NCBI RefSeq assembly: GCF_023156385.1
Contig: NZ_JAKZAK010000024.1
Span: 1-64,000 of the forward strand
Reading direction: 5' to 3'
DNA from: Marinobacter xestospongiae
GTDB lineage: Bacteria > Pseudomonadota > Gammaproteobacteria > Pseudomonadales > Oleiphilaceae
DNA: 64,000 nt
In this document: one piece after another, positions 47,511 to 55,971 of the stretch
How the letters are laid out: each line of letters starts with the position of its first letter
How positions within the stretch are numbered: the stretch's first letter is position 1
Notes under the pieces: model-generated
What the model was told of the DNA's origin: nothing
Seen by the model: only the letters and a program-made list of their open reading frames with translations
Database searches by the model: none
Program-made: the position numbers and the translations under genes

Positions 47511-48607
47511 TGCCGTCCCTTCAGCTGGACCATCTACGTCTACTGTTCATCAAAACGAGGCTCGATGCAGCCGAGTTTGATTTGATTCGCCGTCTCCACG
47601 AGCTCGGTCTGACCCTGAAGGTCATGTGTCAGCCACAAGGCGATCATCAGCGTCAGTTCCTGCAAGAGCAGGACCTGCTCATCGAGCCCCAGCGAAGGCG
47701 CGGCAAGCTCGACCCGCTCTTCATCCGGCAAATCCGCGGCATCATTCGCCAACATAACATCAACCTGATCCATGCCACCGATTCCACCTCGCTGGCCAAT
47801 GCGATCTGGGCGAGCTACTTCACCGACGTACGGCTGATTGGCTACCGCGGTACCAGTGCCCGAATTCGCAAGAGTGATCCCACCTACTGGCTTGGCATCC
47901 TGCATCCGAAGGTCAAGCTGATTCTATGTGTCAGCCGGTCGGTATACGATTACATGAAAACGGTGGTCGAAGAGTCCCGACTTCGGCTCAACTACAAGGG
48001 CTTTGACGCCAATTGGGTCGCCCCCCAGGCACCGGTACCGGACGCCTTTCCAGTGGACCCCAAACAGCACTTTGTGGGACTGTTCATGGGCAACAGCAAG
48101 GGCCGTCCCCATAAGGGACTGGAAGTACTGATCCAGGCTTTTCATCAGGTGTCGGACCCGCGCAGTGTGTTGGTAGTTCTGGGTAACTTCAGTCAAGAGG
48201 CCGCCCGACTTGCCAAGCAGGGACCAAACCGGGAGCGGATTCATCTGATGGGGGAACACGCCAACGCGACTCAATGGCTGGCACAGGCCGATCTGTATGT
48301 CCAGCCGTCGCTGCAGGAAGGCCTGCCCCGCTCCGTCAAAGAAGCGATGGCCCTCTCACTGCCGATCATCATCACGGATATTCCCGGCCCGACCGAACTG
48401 GTGGAACACGGCTCCTCCGCTCTCGCCGTTCCCGCCAACCAGGCCGAGCCGCTGGCCCAGGCCTGGGATCGGCTGGCCGCAGATCCTGCTTTACGACAGC
48501 AGCTTGGCAGCGCTGCCCGTACCCGGCTGGCCCAACACTTTTCAGCCACACGCTTTGTCGATAACACCATCGCCGCCTATCTGGATGTTTTACCGCCAAG
48601 GCCTTGA
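47507..48607 (+). CDS. Family 4 glycosyltransferase
   Basis: A 366-residue GT4-type protein. The donor half has FMGNSKGRPHKGLEVLI and SLQEGLPRSVKEAMALSLPIIITDIPGPTEL with the E-x7-E pattern. Its start overlaps the previous stop (ATGA). The N-terminal half lacks the usual glycine-rich loop, so the acceptor differs from its neighbours. The substrate is unknown. Confidence 0.88.
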   Translation: MMPSLQLDHLRLLFIKTRLDAAEFDLIRRLHELGLTLKVMCQPQGDHQRQFLQEQDLLIEPQRRRGKLDPLFIRQIRGIIRQHNINLIHATDSTSLANAIWASYFTDVRLIGYRGTSARIRKSDPTYWLGILHPKVKLILCVSRSVYDYMKTVVEESRLRLNYKGFDANWVAPQAPVPDAFPVDPKQHFVGLFMGNSKGRPHKGLEVLIQAFHQVSDPRSVLVVLGNFSQEAARLAKQGPNRERIHLMGEHANATQWLAQADLYVQPSLQEGLPRSVKEAMALSLPIIITDIPGPTELVEHGSSALAVPANQAEPLAQAWDRLAADPALRQQLGSAARTRLAQHFSATRFVDNTIAAYLDVLPPRP

Positions 48608-48660
48608 ATTGGTGGAAAACGACAATATTAAGACGCAGTCAGATTACGAGAGAGAGCATT

Positions 48661-49416
48661 GTGAATGACCTCCAGCCCAGCCCACCTGACTGGTCGCCTG
48701 AGGAGATTCGATTTCTGTCCGACATAGGGGCAATCGACCATCCAGGCCAGATTGAAGATGTCGAGCTGATCAAACGACGCTGGGTTTACCGGACACTGCG
48801 GGAAGTGTTCCGCACTCCGAATGGCTTCATCCTGAAACGGTACGCCAATGCTCCGGGCCGCAACGATATGCGACGGGTCTGGCAACGCGAAGATGGCGCT
48901 CTGCGGGAACTGGAAGGGCTCCCCGTGCCAAACACCAGCGGCTTCATCCAGTTCCGCAATCACTGGGGCAAGCAGTCGATTCTGTACGCCCGTAGCATGG
49001 TGCCCGGATCACCAATCACGGACATCAATCAGCCATTGCTGGAAAAGATCGGTCACCTGCTTGCCAGCTTTCACCAGCGCGGCATCATCACCCAGGACGC
49101 CAGCCCGGATAATTTTCTGCTGGAGGAAAACACCGATCAGACCCTGTGGTTCATCGACTTCGGCCGCGCCCGTCATTACCGCTCCGCCAACGCCCTGTAC
49201 TGGACAAGTATCGGCAAGGAGTTTGCCTTGTTGCAGTACCACTTTGGTCTCAGCAGCGCGCAGATGACCTCCCTGCTTGCTGCATACTGGCAAAAGAGCC
49301 CGCATTCCCGGCTGGGGCAAACCTTCATCCTCTGGCGCTTTCACCGCCTCCAACGCCGATACGTCAGGCGAGCACACACCCGTTTACTGAGCATGACCGA
49401 CGTTACCAAGCCGTAA
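48661..49416 (+). CDS. RIO/InaA-like small kinase-fold protein of the LPS locus
   Basis: A 251-residue protein from GTG 48661 with a GAGAGAG site; TTG 48604, overlapping the previous stop, is an alternative start. The nucleotide lysine is in GFILKRY, the catalytic loop is TQDASPDNFLL (the usual HxD His is Gln) and the metal motif is IDFGRARH. Resembles LPS core or heptose kinases (WaaP/InaA type). Likely phosphorylates a core sugar; unproven. Last gene of the operon. Confidence 0.78.
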   Translation: MNDLQPSPPDWSPEEIRFLSDIGAIDHPGQIEDVELIKRRWVYRTLREVFRTPNGFILKRYANAPGRNDMRRVWQREDGALRELEGLPVPNTSGFIQFRNHWGKQSILYARSMVPGSPITDINQPLLEKIGHLLASFHQRGIITQDASPDNFLLEENTDQTLWFIDFGRARHYRSANALYWTSIGKEFALLQYHFGLSSAQMTSLLAAYWQKSPHSRLGQTFILWRFHRLQRRYVRRAHTRLLSMTDVTKP

Positions 49417-49482
49417 CCGATTCCGCATCAGCAGGGCAGTTCTCAGTCCATATCATCCTGTCTCCGACTGGGGGAAGACGGT

Positions 49483-49488
49483 ATAATC
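49483..49488 (+). promoter_or_regulatory. Predicted -10 of the GT2-sulfotransferase-GT25 operon
   Basis: A perfect TATAAT about 80 bases before the GT2 start, in an otherwise gene-free gap of about 150 bases. The -35 is not clear. Confidence 0.38.
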
Positions 49489-49568
49489 GCCCCTCATTGA
49501 TATGAGCGCGACTGGGCAGTAGCAGTCACGTTGCTCACCCCCTGATCCCTCAACCGTTGAACCGTCGC

Positions 49569-50495
49569 ATGTCGCAGCAGCGCCCCCACCAGTTTTCCGT
49601 CATTGTCACCACCAAGAATCGGGATCAGTACCTGCAGCAGGCGCTGGACTCTATCCTTGCCCAGACCCGGGCAGCTGCCGAGGTGGTGGTCGTGGACGAT
49701 GGCAGTGATGTCGCCGTGGCGGACCGGCTCCCCGGCAGCGACCGCTTCCGACACGTTCGCCACACAAACAGCCTGGGGGTTTCAGCGGCCCGCAATGCCG
49801 GTGCCCGGGCCGCCCGCAGCGACTGGCTCGTATTTCTGGATGACGATGACTGGCTGGCTGACGATTTTCTGGAGCATATAGCGGCCTTCCTCGAGGGCGC
49901 CAGCAAGCCGACCGCCTTTGTCTGGTCAGGCAAAACCAAGGTGTTCGAACGCAAAGGCAAACGGGTTCCGGTCCTCCTGCCAGCAGTGCCAACAGATCAC
50001 CCCCCCTCTCCTCAGGACTGGACCAGCCTGATGGACGTCACCTGTTCAGGCATGGCCTTCAACCGGGAGGCATTCCTGGCAGCCGGTGGTTTTGATGAGC
50101 AACTCACCATGACCGAGGACCGGGATCTGATGTTCCGCTTGCTGGCAGCGGGCGTTGTGGGGTTTCCTTGCCCCTCGGCCAACCTGTTCTTCCGGATTCA
50201 CGATGGCTCCCGCCTCAGTAACGAAGGTCATCGCAGGATTGGTGCCGAGTCCGATCTCACCGTGCTCCAGCGCCACCAAGCCTTTCTGGAACAGCACCCG
50301 ATCCTGGCCGAACGCTTCATGGGCCGGGTGGCAAAACGGCTCTGGGATGCCGGCTACTACGATGAAGCCATCGCCATCAACCAACGGCTGTGTCACATTA
50401 CGCCCGGGTCACAAAGAGGCCGCAGACGGCAGTTTTTATGGGCTTTGCAGCGGCGCTTCAGACCTCAGATCAAACAGCTGAGCGGATTCCACTGA
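49569..50495 (+). CDS. Family 2 glycosyltransferase
   Basis: A 308-residue GT-A enzyme from ATG 49569; TTG 49557 is possible. Markers: FSVIVTTKNRDQYLQQALDS; VVVDDGS, the first Asp pair; LVFLDDDDWLADDFLEH for the metal site; MTEDRDLMFRLL, the ED motif. It starts a three-gene operon with the sulfotransferase and GT25 genes (29-base and 26-base gaps). The substrate is unknown. Confidence 0.9.
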   Translation: MSQQRPHQFSVIVTTKNRDQYLQQALDSILAQTRAAAEVVVVDDGSDVAVADRLPGSDRFRHVRHTNSLGVSAARNAGARAARSDWLVFLDDDDWLADDFLEHIAAFLEGASKPTAFVWSGKTKVFERKGKRVPVLLPAVPTDHPPSPQDWTSLMDVTCSGMAFNREAFLAAGGFDEQLTMTEDRDLMFRLLAAGVVGFPCPSANLFFRIHDGSRLSNEGHRRIGAESDLTVLQRHQAFLEQHPILAERFMGRVAKRLWDAGYYDEAIAINQRLCHITPGSQRGRRRQFLWALQRRFRPQIKQLSGFH

Positions 50496-50524
50496 CACTC
50501 GCCGTGCCGGGAAAGGACCCAGAC

Positions 50525-51214
50525 ATGACTGATCGAATACTGAAATTGAAACTGCAACTGAAGCACTGGCTGAGATACCGCTATCACCGCCGCTTGCGGA
50601 ACTCGTTCCGAAACCAGCCGTTCAACGAACGCGACATGCTGTTCGTACACGTGCCCAAAGCGGCCGGCACGGCTGTCATAGAGTCCCTGTTTGGCCGCTC
50701 TGCCGGCATGGGCCATACCACGGCGAAAAAGTATCTCCAGATCTTCGGCGGCGCCCACTTCTATTCCAAGTACCGGTTTACGTTCGTACGCAACCCCTAC
50801 GATCGCCTGGTGTCTGCCTACGAGTACCTGTGTCGGGGCGGCAACAACTCCTACGACCTGATGTTCAAGCAGCGCACAATGGACAGGTTCTCAGATTTCG
50901 ATGACTTCGTGCTGAATGGGCTACGCCACGACCCTGCGGTGCAGAACCACGTGCATTTCCGCCGTCAGACCGATTTTCTGTACATCGGCAGCAGCCTGGC
51001 GGTGGACTTTGTCGGCCGCTATGAGAACCTCGATAAAGACTTTTCATACTTGGCTGCCATCGCTGGCGTTTCCGCCACCCTGGAGCAGAAGAACCCCAGC
51101 CAGAGATCCCGCACGGTATCGGATTACTACCAGAACCCGGAGGTCCGTCAGGCCGTCCGCGAGTTCTACCAGAGCGACTTCCAGGCCCTGCAATATGACG
51201 ACGCTGCCCTGTAG
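50525..51214 (+). CDS. PAPS-dependent sulfotransferase family 2-like protein
   Basis: A 229-residue protein from ATG 50525. The 5'-phosphosulfate loop is in VHVPKAAGTAV (PKAAGT 44-49); the 3'-phosphate block is RNPYDRLVSAY (89-98). These are typical of carbohydrate sulfotransferases of the chondroitin/heparan 2-O type. No signal peptide or membrane helix, so it acts in the cytoplasm. It lies between a GT2 and a GT25, which suggests sulfation of the LPS glycan. PAPS synthesis genes are not in this window. Confidence 0.88.
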   Translation: MTDRILKLKLQLKHWLRYRYHRRLRNSFRNQPFNERDMLFVHVPKAAGTAVIESLFGRSAGMGHTTAKKYLQIFGGAHFYSKYRFTFVRNPYDRLVSAYEYLCRGGNNSYDLMFKQRTMDRFSDFDDFVLNGLRHDPAVQNHVHFRRQTDFLYIGSSLAVDFVGRYENLDKDFSYLAAIAGVSATLEQKNPSQRSRTVSDYYQNPEVRQAVREFYQSDFQALQYDDAAL

Positions 51215-51240
51215 TCACCGAATACACGGACAGATCCGCC

Positions 51241-52071
51241 ATGCCTGAGAGCCAGCACACAAGCCCCCGGACCATCATGCCAAACTCCCTGCCTATCTAT
51301 CTGGTATCACTGGACAAGGATCATCAACGACGACAGCAGTTGGCAGCAATGCTGCCCAGCCACCACCAACAGTTCCGGCGCATCAGTGCCGTCGACGGTC
51401 GAGAGCTGCCCGCACGGGAGTTCTTCAGGTTGGCGTTCGGGGCCATGAAACAGGGGCATCGGCTGATGCTGCCCGGGGAAGTCGGTTGTTCATTGAGCCA
51501 CATTCAGGCCCTTGAGCAGTTCCTCGACTCAGGCGCCCGCGCAGCCCTGATTGTTGAGGATGACATTATCGGCACCGATGAAGACCTCAACGCCACACTC
51601 GCACTGTTGCCTGAGCTGCCGGAGAACGGTGTGCTGATCTGCGGTGGCCAGGAGGGCATGCCAGCGCGCAAATTTCTGTTCGGCAAAGCCACGGAAACGC
51701 CGGGGCTGTTCCGCCTTGCGCGATATTCCCATGCTTACGTCTTCCGGACCTGCTGCTACGCGGTGACCCGGTCGAGCGCCCGCCGTATTCTGGACGCCCA
51801 CGCCGAACACCTGAAACTGGCGGATGCCTGGGGCAGTTTCTTTCGCCACACCAACATCGACATTTACTTCGCCAACCTGTTGGCACACCCGGAAGATCTG
51901 GACAACAGCCATCTGGAACAGGAACGGACGCTGTTCCACACCGCTGGTTCAGCCCGAAAACCGTCAGTCCTGAGCTGGCTGGCCCATCGCCTGCAGCGAC
52001 TGAAGCGGAAATGGGGCGCCCTGATGTGCCGACTCAAGGGCTATCAGCAGCTGCTTCCCCGGCGTCATTAG
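51241..52071 (+). CDS. Family 25 glycosyltransferase
   Basis: A 276-residue protein of the GT25 family (LPS biosynthesis, LgtB/LOB2-like). Markers: LPIYLVSLDKDHQRRQQLAAML, RISAVDGREL, the PGEVGCSLSHIQALEQ block, and the metal motif IVEDDI. GT25 enzymes often transfer galactose. ATG 51277 is an alternative start. The last 38 bases overlap the end of the convergent O-antigen-ligase-like gene. Confidence 0.92.
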   Translation: MPESQHTSPRTIMPNSLPIYLVSLDKDHQRRQQLAAMLPSHHQQFRRISAVDGRELPAREFFRLAFGAMKQGHRLMLPGEVGCSLSHIQALEQFLDSGARAALIVEDDIIGTDEDLNATLALLPELPENGVLICGGQEGMPARKFLFGKATETPGLFRLARYSHAYVFRTCCYAVTRSSARRILDAHAEHLKLADAWGSFFRHTNIDIYFANLLAHPEDLDNSHLEQERTLFHTAGSARKPSVLSWLAHRLQRLKRKWGALMCRLKGYQQLLPRRH

Positions 52072-53389
52072 CCCTCCTCTTCCCGGCATAGGACATGGAC
52101 AACGCACACCCCATCACCAGGGTGTAAAGGTTCAGGCCATGGTCGTCACTGAACAGCAGGCCATAGACCAGTGAACAGCACATAACGAATCCAATACTGG
52201 TCACCGAGAACAGATAGAAACCAATCTCCATGCCGCCGCCATGATAGGCCACGCGACAACGCCAGAGCACCCAGCCGAACAGGCCGACGAGAAGCAGCAT
52301 CCCACCCATGCCGTAGCTGATACCGGCCTCAAGGTAAGAGTTGTGAAGCTGCCGATAGCCGCGGAATTGTGGTGACTCCCGGGCCGCCTGCTCCAGAAAG
52401 TAACGGGCCGAGCGATAGCCCCAGCCGGCCACAGGCCGTTCGGCTATGCGCTCTACCCCCAGCTGCCAGAACTGGACCCGCAACCCCCAACTGCTGTTCG
52501 GTATCTCGAGCCCCTCATCGCCGGAGGTAACTGCATCAATCACGCCCGCTTCCGACTGAAACCTCTGAACGTTGCTACCCAGCAGCCCGGACTGGACCAC
52601 CATCCCCCCAATCGCAACCAGCAGACACAGCCCACCCAGCCAGTAGCGGAGAGGCAATCGCCGCAAGCGAGGCAGACTCCGCAGGGTCAGAACGGCCATA
52701 GTCGCCAGCATCAGCACCAGAGCCAGCAGCACGCCCCGGGTTTGTGTCATCAAGATGACCACGGCAGCGTAGGCCATCAACCCACCCCATAACCCCAGGC
52801 GCAGCCAGGAAAACGTTGGAGAGGCGACCAGAGGCCTGACAAAGGCCATCAGTCCCAACATCACGACTGAGAAGTAGAGGGCCGTGCGGATGGGATTCAG
52901 ACCAAAACCGACACGGCCTCCCGCCAGGCCTAGGCGAAAGTCGACCCAGCCATTGCCAAGTACCCATGGCATCAGCAGTATCAGCACCGCGGCGCTCCCC
53001 AACAGCGCCGCCACCCATCGGCGTTGGCCGGCGAGCGCCAGTGCCAGGAACAGGAATAGGAACTTGTCGAGGAAGTCCTCAAGCGTGGGGCCGCTGCGGG
53101 CGAGATCGGGAAAATCCAGCATCAGCAAGGCCCAGGTAATGACCAGTTGCAGGGTGACAAGCCCCAGCAACCAGGGTGCCCCGCCTCCACGGGCCAGCGG
53201 GCTGTAACGGACGAACCCCACCAGCCCTATGGCCAGGAAGGTAATATCAATCAGTTTGGGGCGCTCGAGGGGTGTAAACAAAACCAGTGCGTAACCAAAG
53301 GCGGCTACCACAAAAAGCCAACCCAACCAGCGCGGCAAACGGGGTGCCAGAGGGTTGTGCCACAGCTCACTGGACAGCATCTTACTCAT
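52034..53389 (-). CDS. O-antigen ligase family (Wzy_C) membrane protein
   Basis: About 451 residues with roughly ten or more membrane helices and a large periplasmic loop between about residues 265 and 365 that contains the typical GWGYRSARYF and LHNSYLEAGISYG blocks (the conserved His of ligases). It probably joins a glycan or short O-chain to the lipid A core, or polymerises it. ATG 53389 was chosen; GTG 53404 and ATG 53380 are alternatives. It lies 73 bases after the KdkA-like gene on the same strand, probably one transcript. Confidence 0.87.
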   Translation of the reverse strand: MSKMLSSELWHNPLAPRLPRWLGWLFVVAAFGYALVLFTPLERPKLIDITFLAIGLVGFVRYSPLARGGGAPWLLGLVTLQLVITWALLMLDFPDLARSGPTLEDFLDKFLFLFLALALAGQRRWVAALLGSAAVLILLMPWVLGNGWVDFRLGLAGGRVGFGLNPIRTALYFSVVMLGLMAFVRPLVASPTFSWLRLGLWGGLMAYAAVVILMTQTRGVLLALVLMLATMAVLTLRSLPRLRRLPLRYWLGGLCLLVAIGGMVVQSGLLGSNVQRFQSEAGVIDAVTSGDEGLEIPNSSWGLRVQFWQLGVERIAERPVAGWGYRSARYFLEQAARESPQFRGYRQLHNSYLEAGISYGMGGMLLLVGLFGWVLWRCRVAYHGGGMEIGFYLFSVTSIGFVMCCSLVYGLLFSDDHGLNLYTLVMGCALSMSYAGKRRANDAGEAAADSP

Positions 53390-53462
53390 ACCTTTATCAG
53401 TCACCGCGCACTCGTCACTCCGGGATATCCATGACCACCGGATGGCAGGCCAGGAGCTGCAA

Positions 53463-54200
53463 TTATGAACAGTCAGGGGCGTAGGCTTCGGTCAGAGCCT
53501 GCCAGAGCCCTCTCCGATCTTCCTCAGAGAGATCCCGGCATCGCTTCTCGACGGATCGCCGAAGCCTGCGGATATTGTTTGCCTGCCAGCCGCCACCGGA
53601 TTTCTGTCGCAGGCGGCAGCGATCGAAGTCGATCAGGTAGACCCGTTCGCCGGACACCAAAATGTTGTCGACATTGAGATCGACATGATCCAGGCCAGCA
53701 TCATGGAACCGGCGAATCGTGGCACCGACCTGAGCCCAGAGCGCCTCCTCACGGTAGCGGGGACTGGCTGGCAGCGGCACCGCCCCGGGAATACGCCGAA
53801 TCAGGATAGCGGCCCGATAGAGCCAGGAGGAGCGCCGCTGGCAGAGCGCGGCCACCGGCTCAGGAACCGGTAAGCCCCGAACCTGCAACGCCATCAGCAA
53901 CTGGAACTCGGCAAACGAGCGGGCCTGCCGCTGCGAGGAATACAGATAGCTGCGCCTGGACAGTTTGGCCGGCAAACCACCCCGGCGGTAATGCCGCAAA
54001 ACCCAGTCCTCACCAGCATGATGGACAAACCAGGCACCACCACGCCCGCCGGTACTCACCGGGCGGGCCTGGTCTTCCCAGAAATCAGGATCAAACCAGT
54101 CGGTCGTGATCTGCTGCGCCACGTCAGCGCGGGCCAGTATCGCCGCGCGCTGATCAGGCAGCTGGATTTCTCGCGCAGGCGACGAGTCGTTTCGGGTCAT
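53463..54200 (-). CDS. kdkA: Kdo kinase-like protein
   Basis: A 245-residue protein like KdkA (3-deoxy-D-manno-octulosonate kinase). Glycine loop GGRGGAWFV, lysine-equivalent region VLRHYRRGG, catalytic loop HVDLNVDNIL and metal motif LIDFDRC are all present. It would phosphorylate Kdo on the inner core, which also blocks a second Kdo. ATG 54200 was preferred to GTG 54209. It is divergent from the heptosyltransferase gene and upstream of the ligase-like gene. Confidence 0.88.
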   Translation of the reverse strand: MTRNDSSPAREIQLPDQRAAILARADVAQQITTDWFDPDFWEDQARPVSTGGRGGAWFVHHAGEDWVLRHYRRGGLPAKLSRRSYLYSSQRQARSFAEFQLLMALQVRGLPVPEPVAALCQRRSSWLYRAAILIRRIPGAVPLPASPRYREEALWAQVGATIRRFHDAGLDHVDLNVDNILVSGERVYLIDFDRCRLRQKSGGGWQANNIRRLRRSVEKRCRDLSEEDRRGLWQALTEAYAPDCS

Positions 54201-54333
54201 GGTGCTCACAGGTATAAATGCCCGAACGGTCCGGGACGCCTTTTCGGGAGTGCGTTAAAATGGCGCCCAGTTTAGCAACGAACCCTGGGCCGCCGCCACA
54301 GCGCGGGCCAGGCCAGCACGGAACCCACTGTCT

Positions 54334-55407
54334 ATGAAGTCCATTTGCATACTCCGCCTGTCCGCCATTGGTGACGTGACCCATGTGGTTCCCGTCGTCC
54401 TCAGCTTGCAGGAACAATGCCCGGGCATTCAGATCACCTGGATCATCGGCAAAATCGAGGCCCGTCTGGTCGGCGACCTGCCGGGCGTTGAATTTATCGT
54501 GTTCGACAAGAAGGCGGGGCGTCAGGCCTACAGCGATCTGCGCCAACAGCTCAAAGGGCGCCGTTTCGACGCCCTGCTGCACATGCAGGTGGCGTTTCGT
54601 GCCAACCTGGTTGCCGCCTGCATCCCGGCGGACATCAAGATCGGTTATGACAGGGCCCGCAGCAAGGACCTCCACAGCTTATTTATCAACCGTCGCATTC
54701 CCGCCACCCCCAAACAACATGTACGCGACTGCCTGGCGAGCTTCCTGGAGCCTCTGGGGTTACAGCCGGCGCCGCCCAGATGGGCGTTCCCCCTCAGTGA
54801 CGAGGATCATGCCTTTGCCCACGACCAGTTGGCCCACGACCGGGTCAACCTGGTGATCAGTCCCTGCGCCAGCCACATTCTCCGAAACTGGTCAGCCGAG
54901 CGATACGCCGCCCTGGCGGACTACGCCATCCAGCACCACAACGCCAATGTGATTCTGGTGGGCAGCCCGGCTCCCTTTGAAAAGGCCATGTGCGAGCAGA
55001 TTGCAGCCGCGATGAAAGAACGCCCGCACAATATCTGCGGCCAGGACACCCTGAAGCAACTGACGGCGCTGCTCAGTCATGCCGACTTGCTGGTTGCGCC
55101 GGATACCGGTCCAGCCCATATCGCCAGCGCGGTGGGCACCGATGTGCTTGGACTCTACGCAGGCAGTAACCCACAACGCTCCGGCCCCTACCAGTCTCTG
55201 GCGTGGTGCGTTGACCGCTACCCCCAGGCGCTGGAGCAGAACTGCGGCAAAACGGTGGAGCAGGTGCGCTGGGGCACCAAGACCGAATATGAAGGGGCAA
55301 TGGATCTGATCACCGTCGAGGACGTCACGGCCACACTTGACCGCTGGATGGCAGAGCGTTTTCAGGGGCCCGGAAAGCCCTACGCCAAAGCCCCCGAGGC
55401 TTCGTAA
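54334..55407 (+). CDS. Family 9 glycosyltransferase (LPS heptosyltransferase type)
   Basis: A 357-residue GT9 protein. The N-terminus ICILRLSAIGDVTHVVPVV is the family start; the donor half has VNLVISPCASHILRNWSAERYAAL and DLLVAPDTGPAHIASAVGTDVLGLYAG. WaaC and WaaF both fit; I cannot choose safely. One GT9 gene in this locus suggests the second may be elsewhere. TTAAAAT at 54255 is a possible -10. Confidence 0.9.
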   Translation: MKSICILRLSAIGDVTHVVPVVLSLQEQCPGIQITWIIGKIEARLVGDLPGVEFIVFDKKAGRQAYSDLRQQLKGRRFDALLHMQVAFRANLVAACIPADIKIGYDRARSKDLHSLFINRRIPATPKQHVRDCLASFLEPLGLQPAPPRWAFPLSDEDHAFAHDQLAHDRVNLVISPCASHILRNWSAERYAALADYAIQHHNANVILVGSPAPFEKAMCEQIAAAMKERPHNICGQDTLKQLTALLSHADLLVAPDTGPAHIASAVGTDVLGLYAGSNPQRSGPYQSLAWCVDRYPQALEQNCGKTVEQVRWGTKTEYEGAMDLITVEDVTATLDRWMAERFQGPGKPYAKAPEAS

Positions 55408-55415
55408 GAGGAGTG

Positions 55416-55437
55416 CCGCCGGAGCTGGCTCCGGCGG
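55416..55437. repeat. GC-rich hairpin between the GT9 gene and the DUF6165 gene
   Basis: The 9-bp stem CCGCCGGAG/CTCCGGCGG with loop CTGG lies between two convergent genes. No T-run follows in either direction, so it is not a typical intrinsic terminator. Confidence 0.6.
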
Positions 55438-55453
55438 TCACTGTCAGGGCTGA

Positions 55454-55858
55454 TCAGCTACGGGCGGTGTAGTCCTGGTAGGACTTTTCTTCCACAAACC
55501 GCGAGCCCAGAGCCAGGTTGATGTCTTTCTTGATCGCGGCACGTTTGTCGTTGGTGACATAGACCGCCCGCGCCAGTTCGATGAAGCGGTCGCCGAAATC
55601 TTGGGCCGCCTCCTGGTCACGGATGTCATCCTCGATTTCCCACAGCTGCTCATTCACCATTTTAAGCTGCTGCCGCAGCTCGGCGATGGCGGCCTGGTCA
55701 GCAACCGCTTCGTCCCAGGTCCGGCTCAGCTCTTCCAGCTCCAGCCGCACGTTCTTGACCTTGGTCTCATCCGCAATGCGCTCGGACTTGATCTCCAGAA
55801 TGGTGATCTTGTCGAGAACCTCGCCGAAGGAGACCGGCACCTTGATTACATCAGTCAT
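55454..55858 (-). CDS. DUF6165 protein
   Basis: A 134-residue cytoplasmic protein of the DUF6165 family: VPVSFGEVLDKITILEIKSERI at the start, a long helical middle (coiled-coil-like, KMVNEQLWEIEDDIRDQE), and YVTNDKRAAIKKDIN near the end. The family often lies beside LPS core genes. Its function is not established. It is 113 bases downstream of glnE on the same strand. Confidence 0.87.
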   Translation of the reverse strand: MTDVIKVPVSFGEVLDKITILEIKSERIADETKVKNVRLELEELSRTWDEAVADQAAIAELRQQLKMVNEQLWEIEDDIRDQEAAQDFGDRFIELARAVYVTNDKRAAIKKDINLALGSRFVEEKSYQDYTARS

Positions 55859-55971
55859 GGGATGCTTCCTGAATTTGGGGTTCGTACCGTTGCTTGAAAG
55901 CCGCCATTCTAGCAGGAAAGCACAAATCGGGGCATGGGCTTACCAGATGGTAAGCCCTATCCGATCACGCA

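Noticed and set aside
50000..50006. Run of seven C in the GT2 gene as a phase-variation tract
   Set aside because: Seven is short and is part of a normal Pro-Pro codon run; much weaker than the pilQ tracts.
37130..55407. LPS locus as a recently acquired genomic island
   Set aside because: Base composition looks like the flanking core genes, no integrase, tRNA or insertion sequence is seen, and the locus is bounded by core LPS genes.
55416..55437. Hairpin after the GT9 gene as an intrinsic terminator
   Set aside because: Strong stem but no T-run on either strand, so it is kept only as a hairpin.
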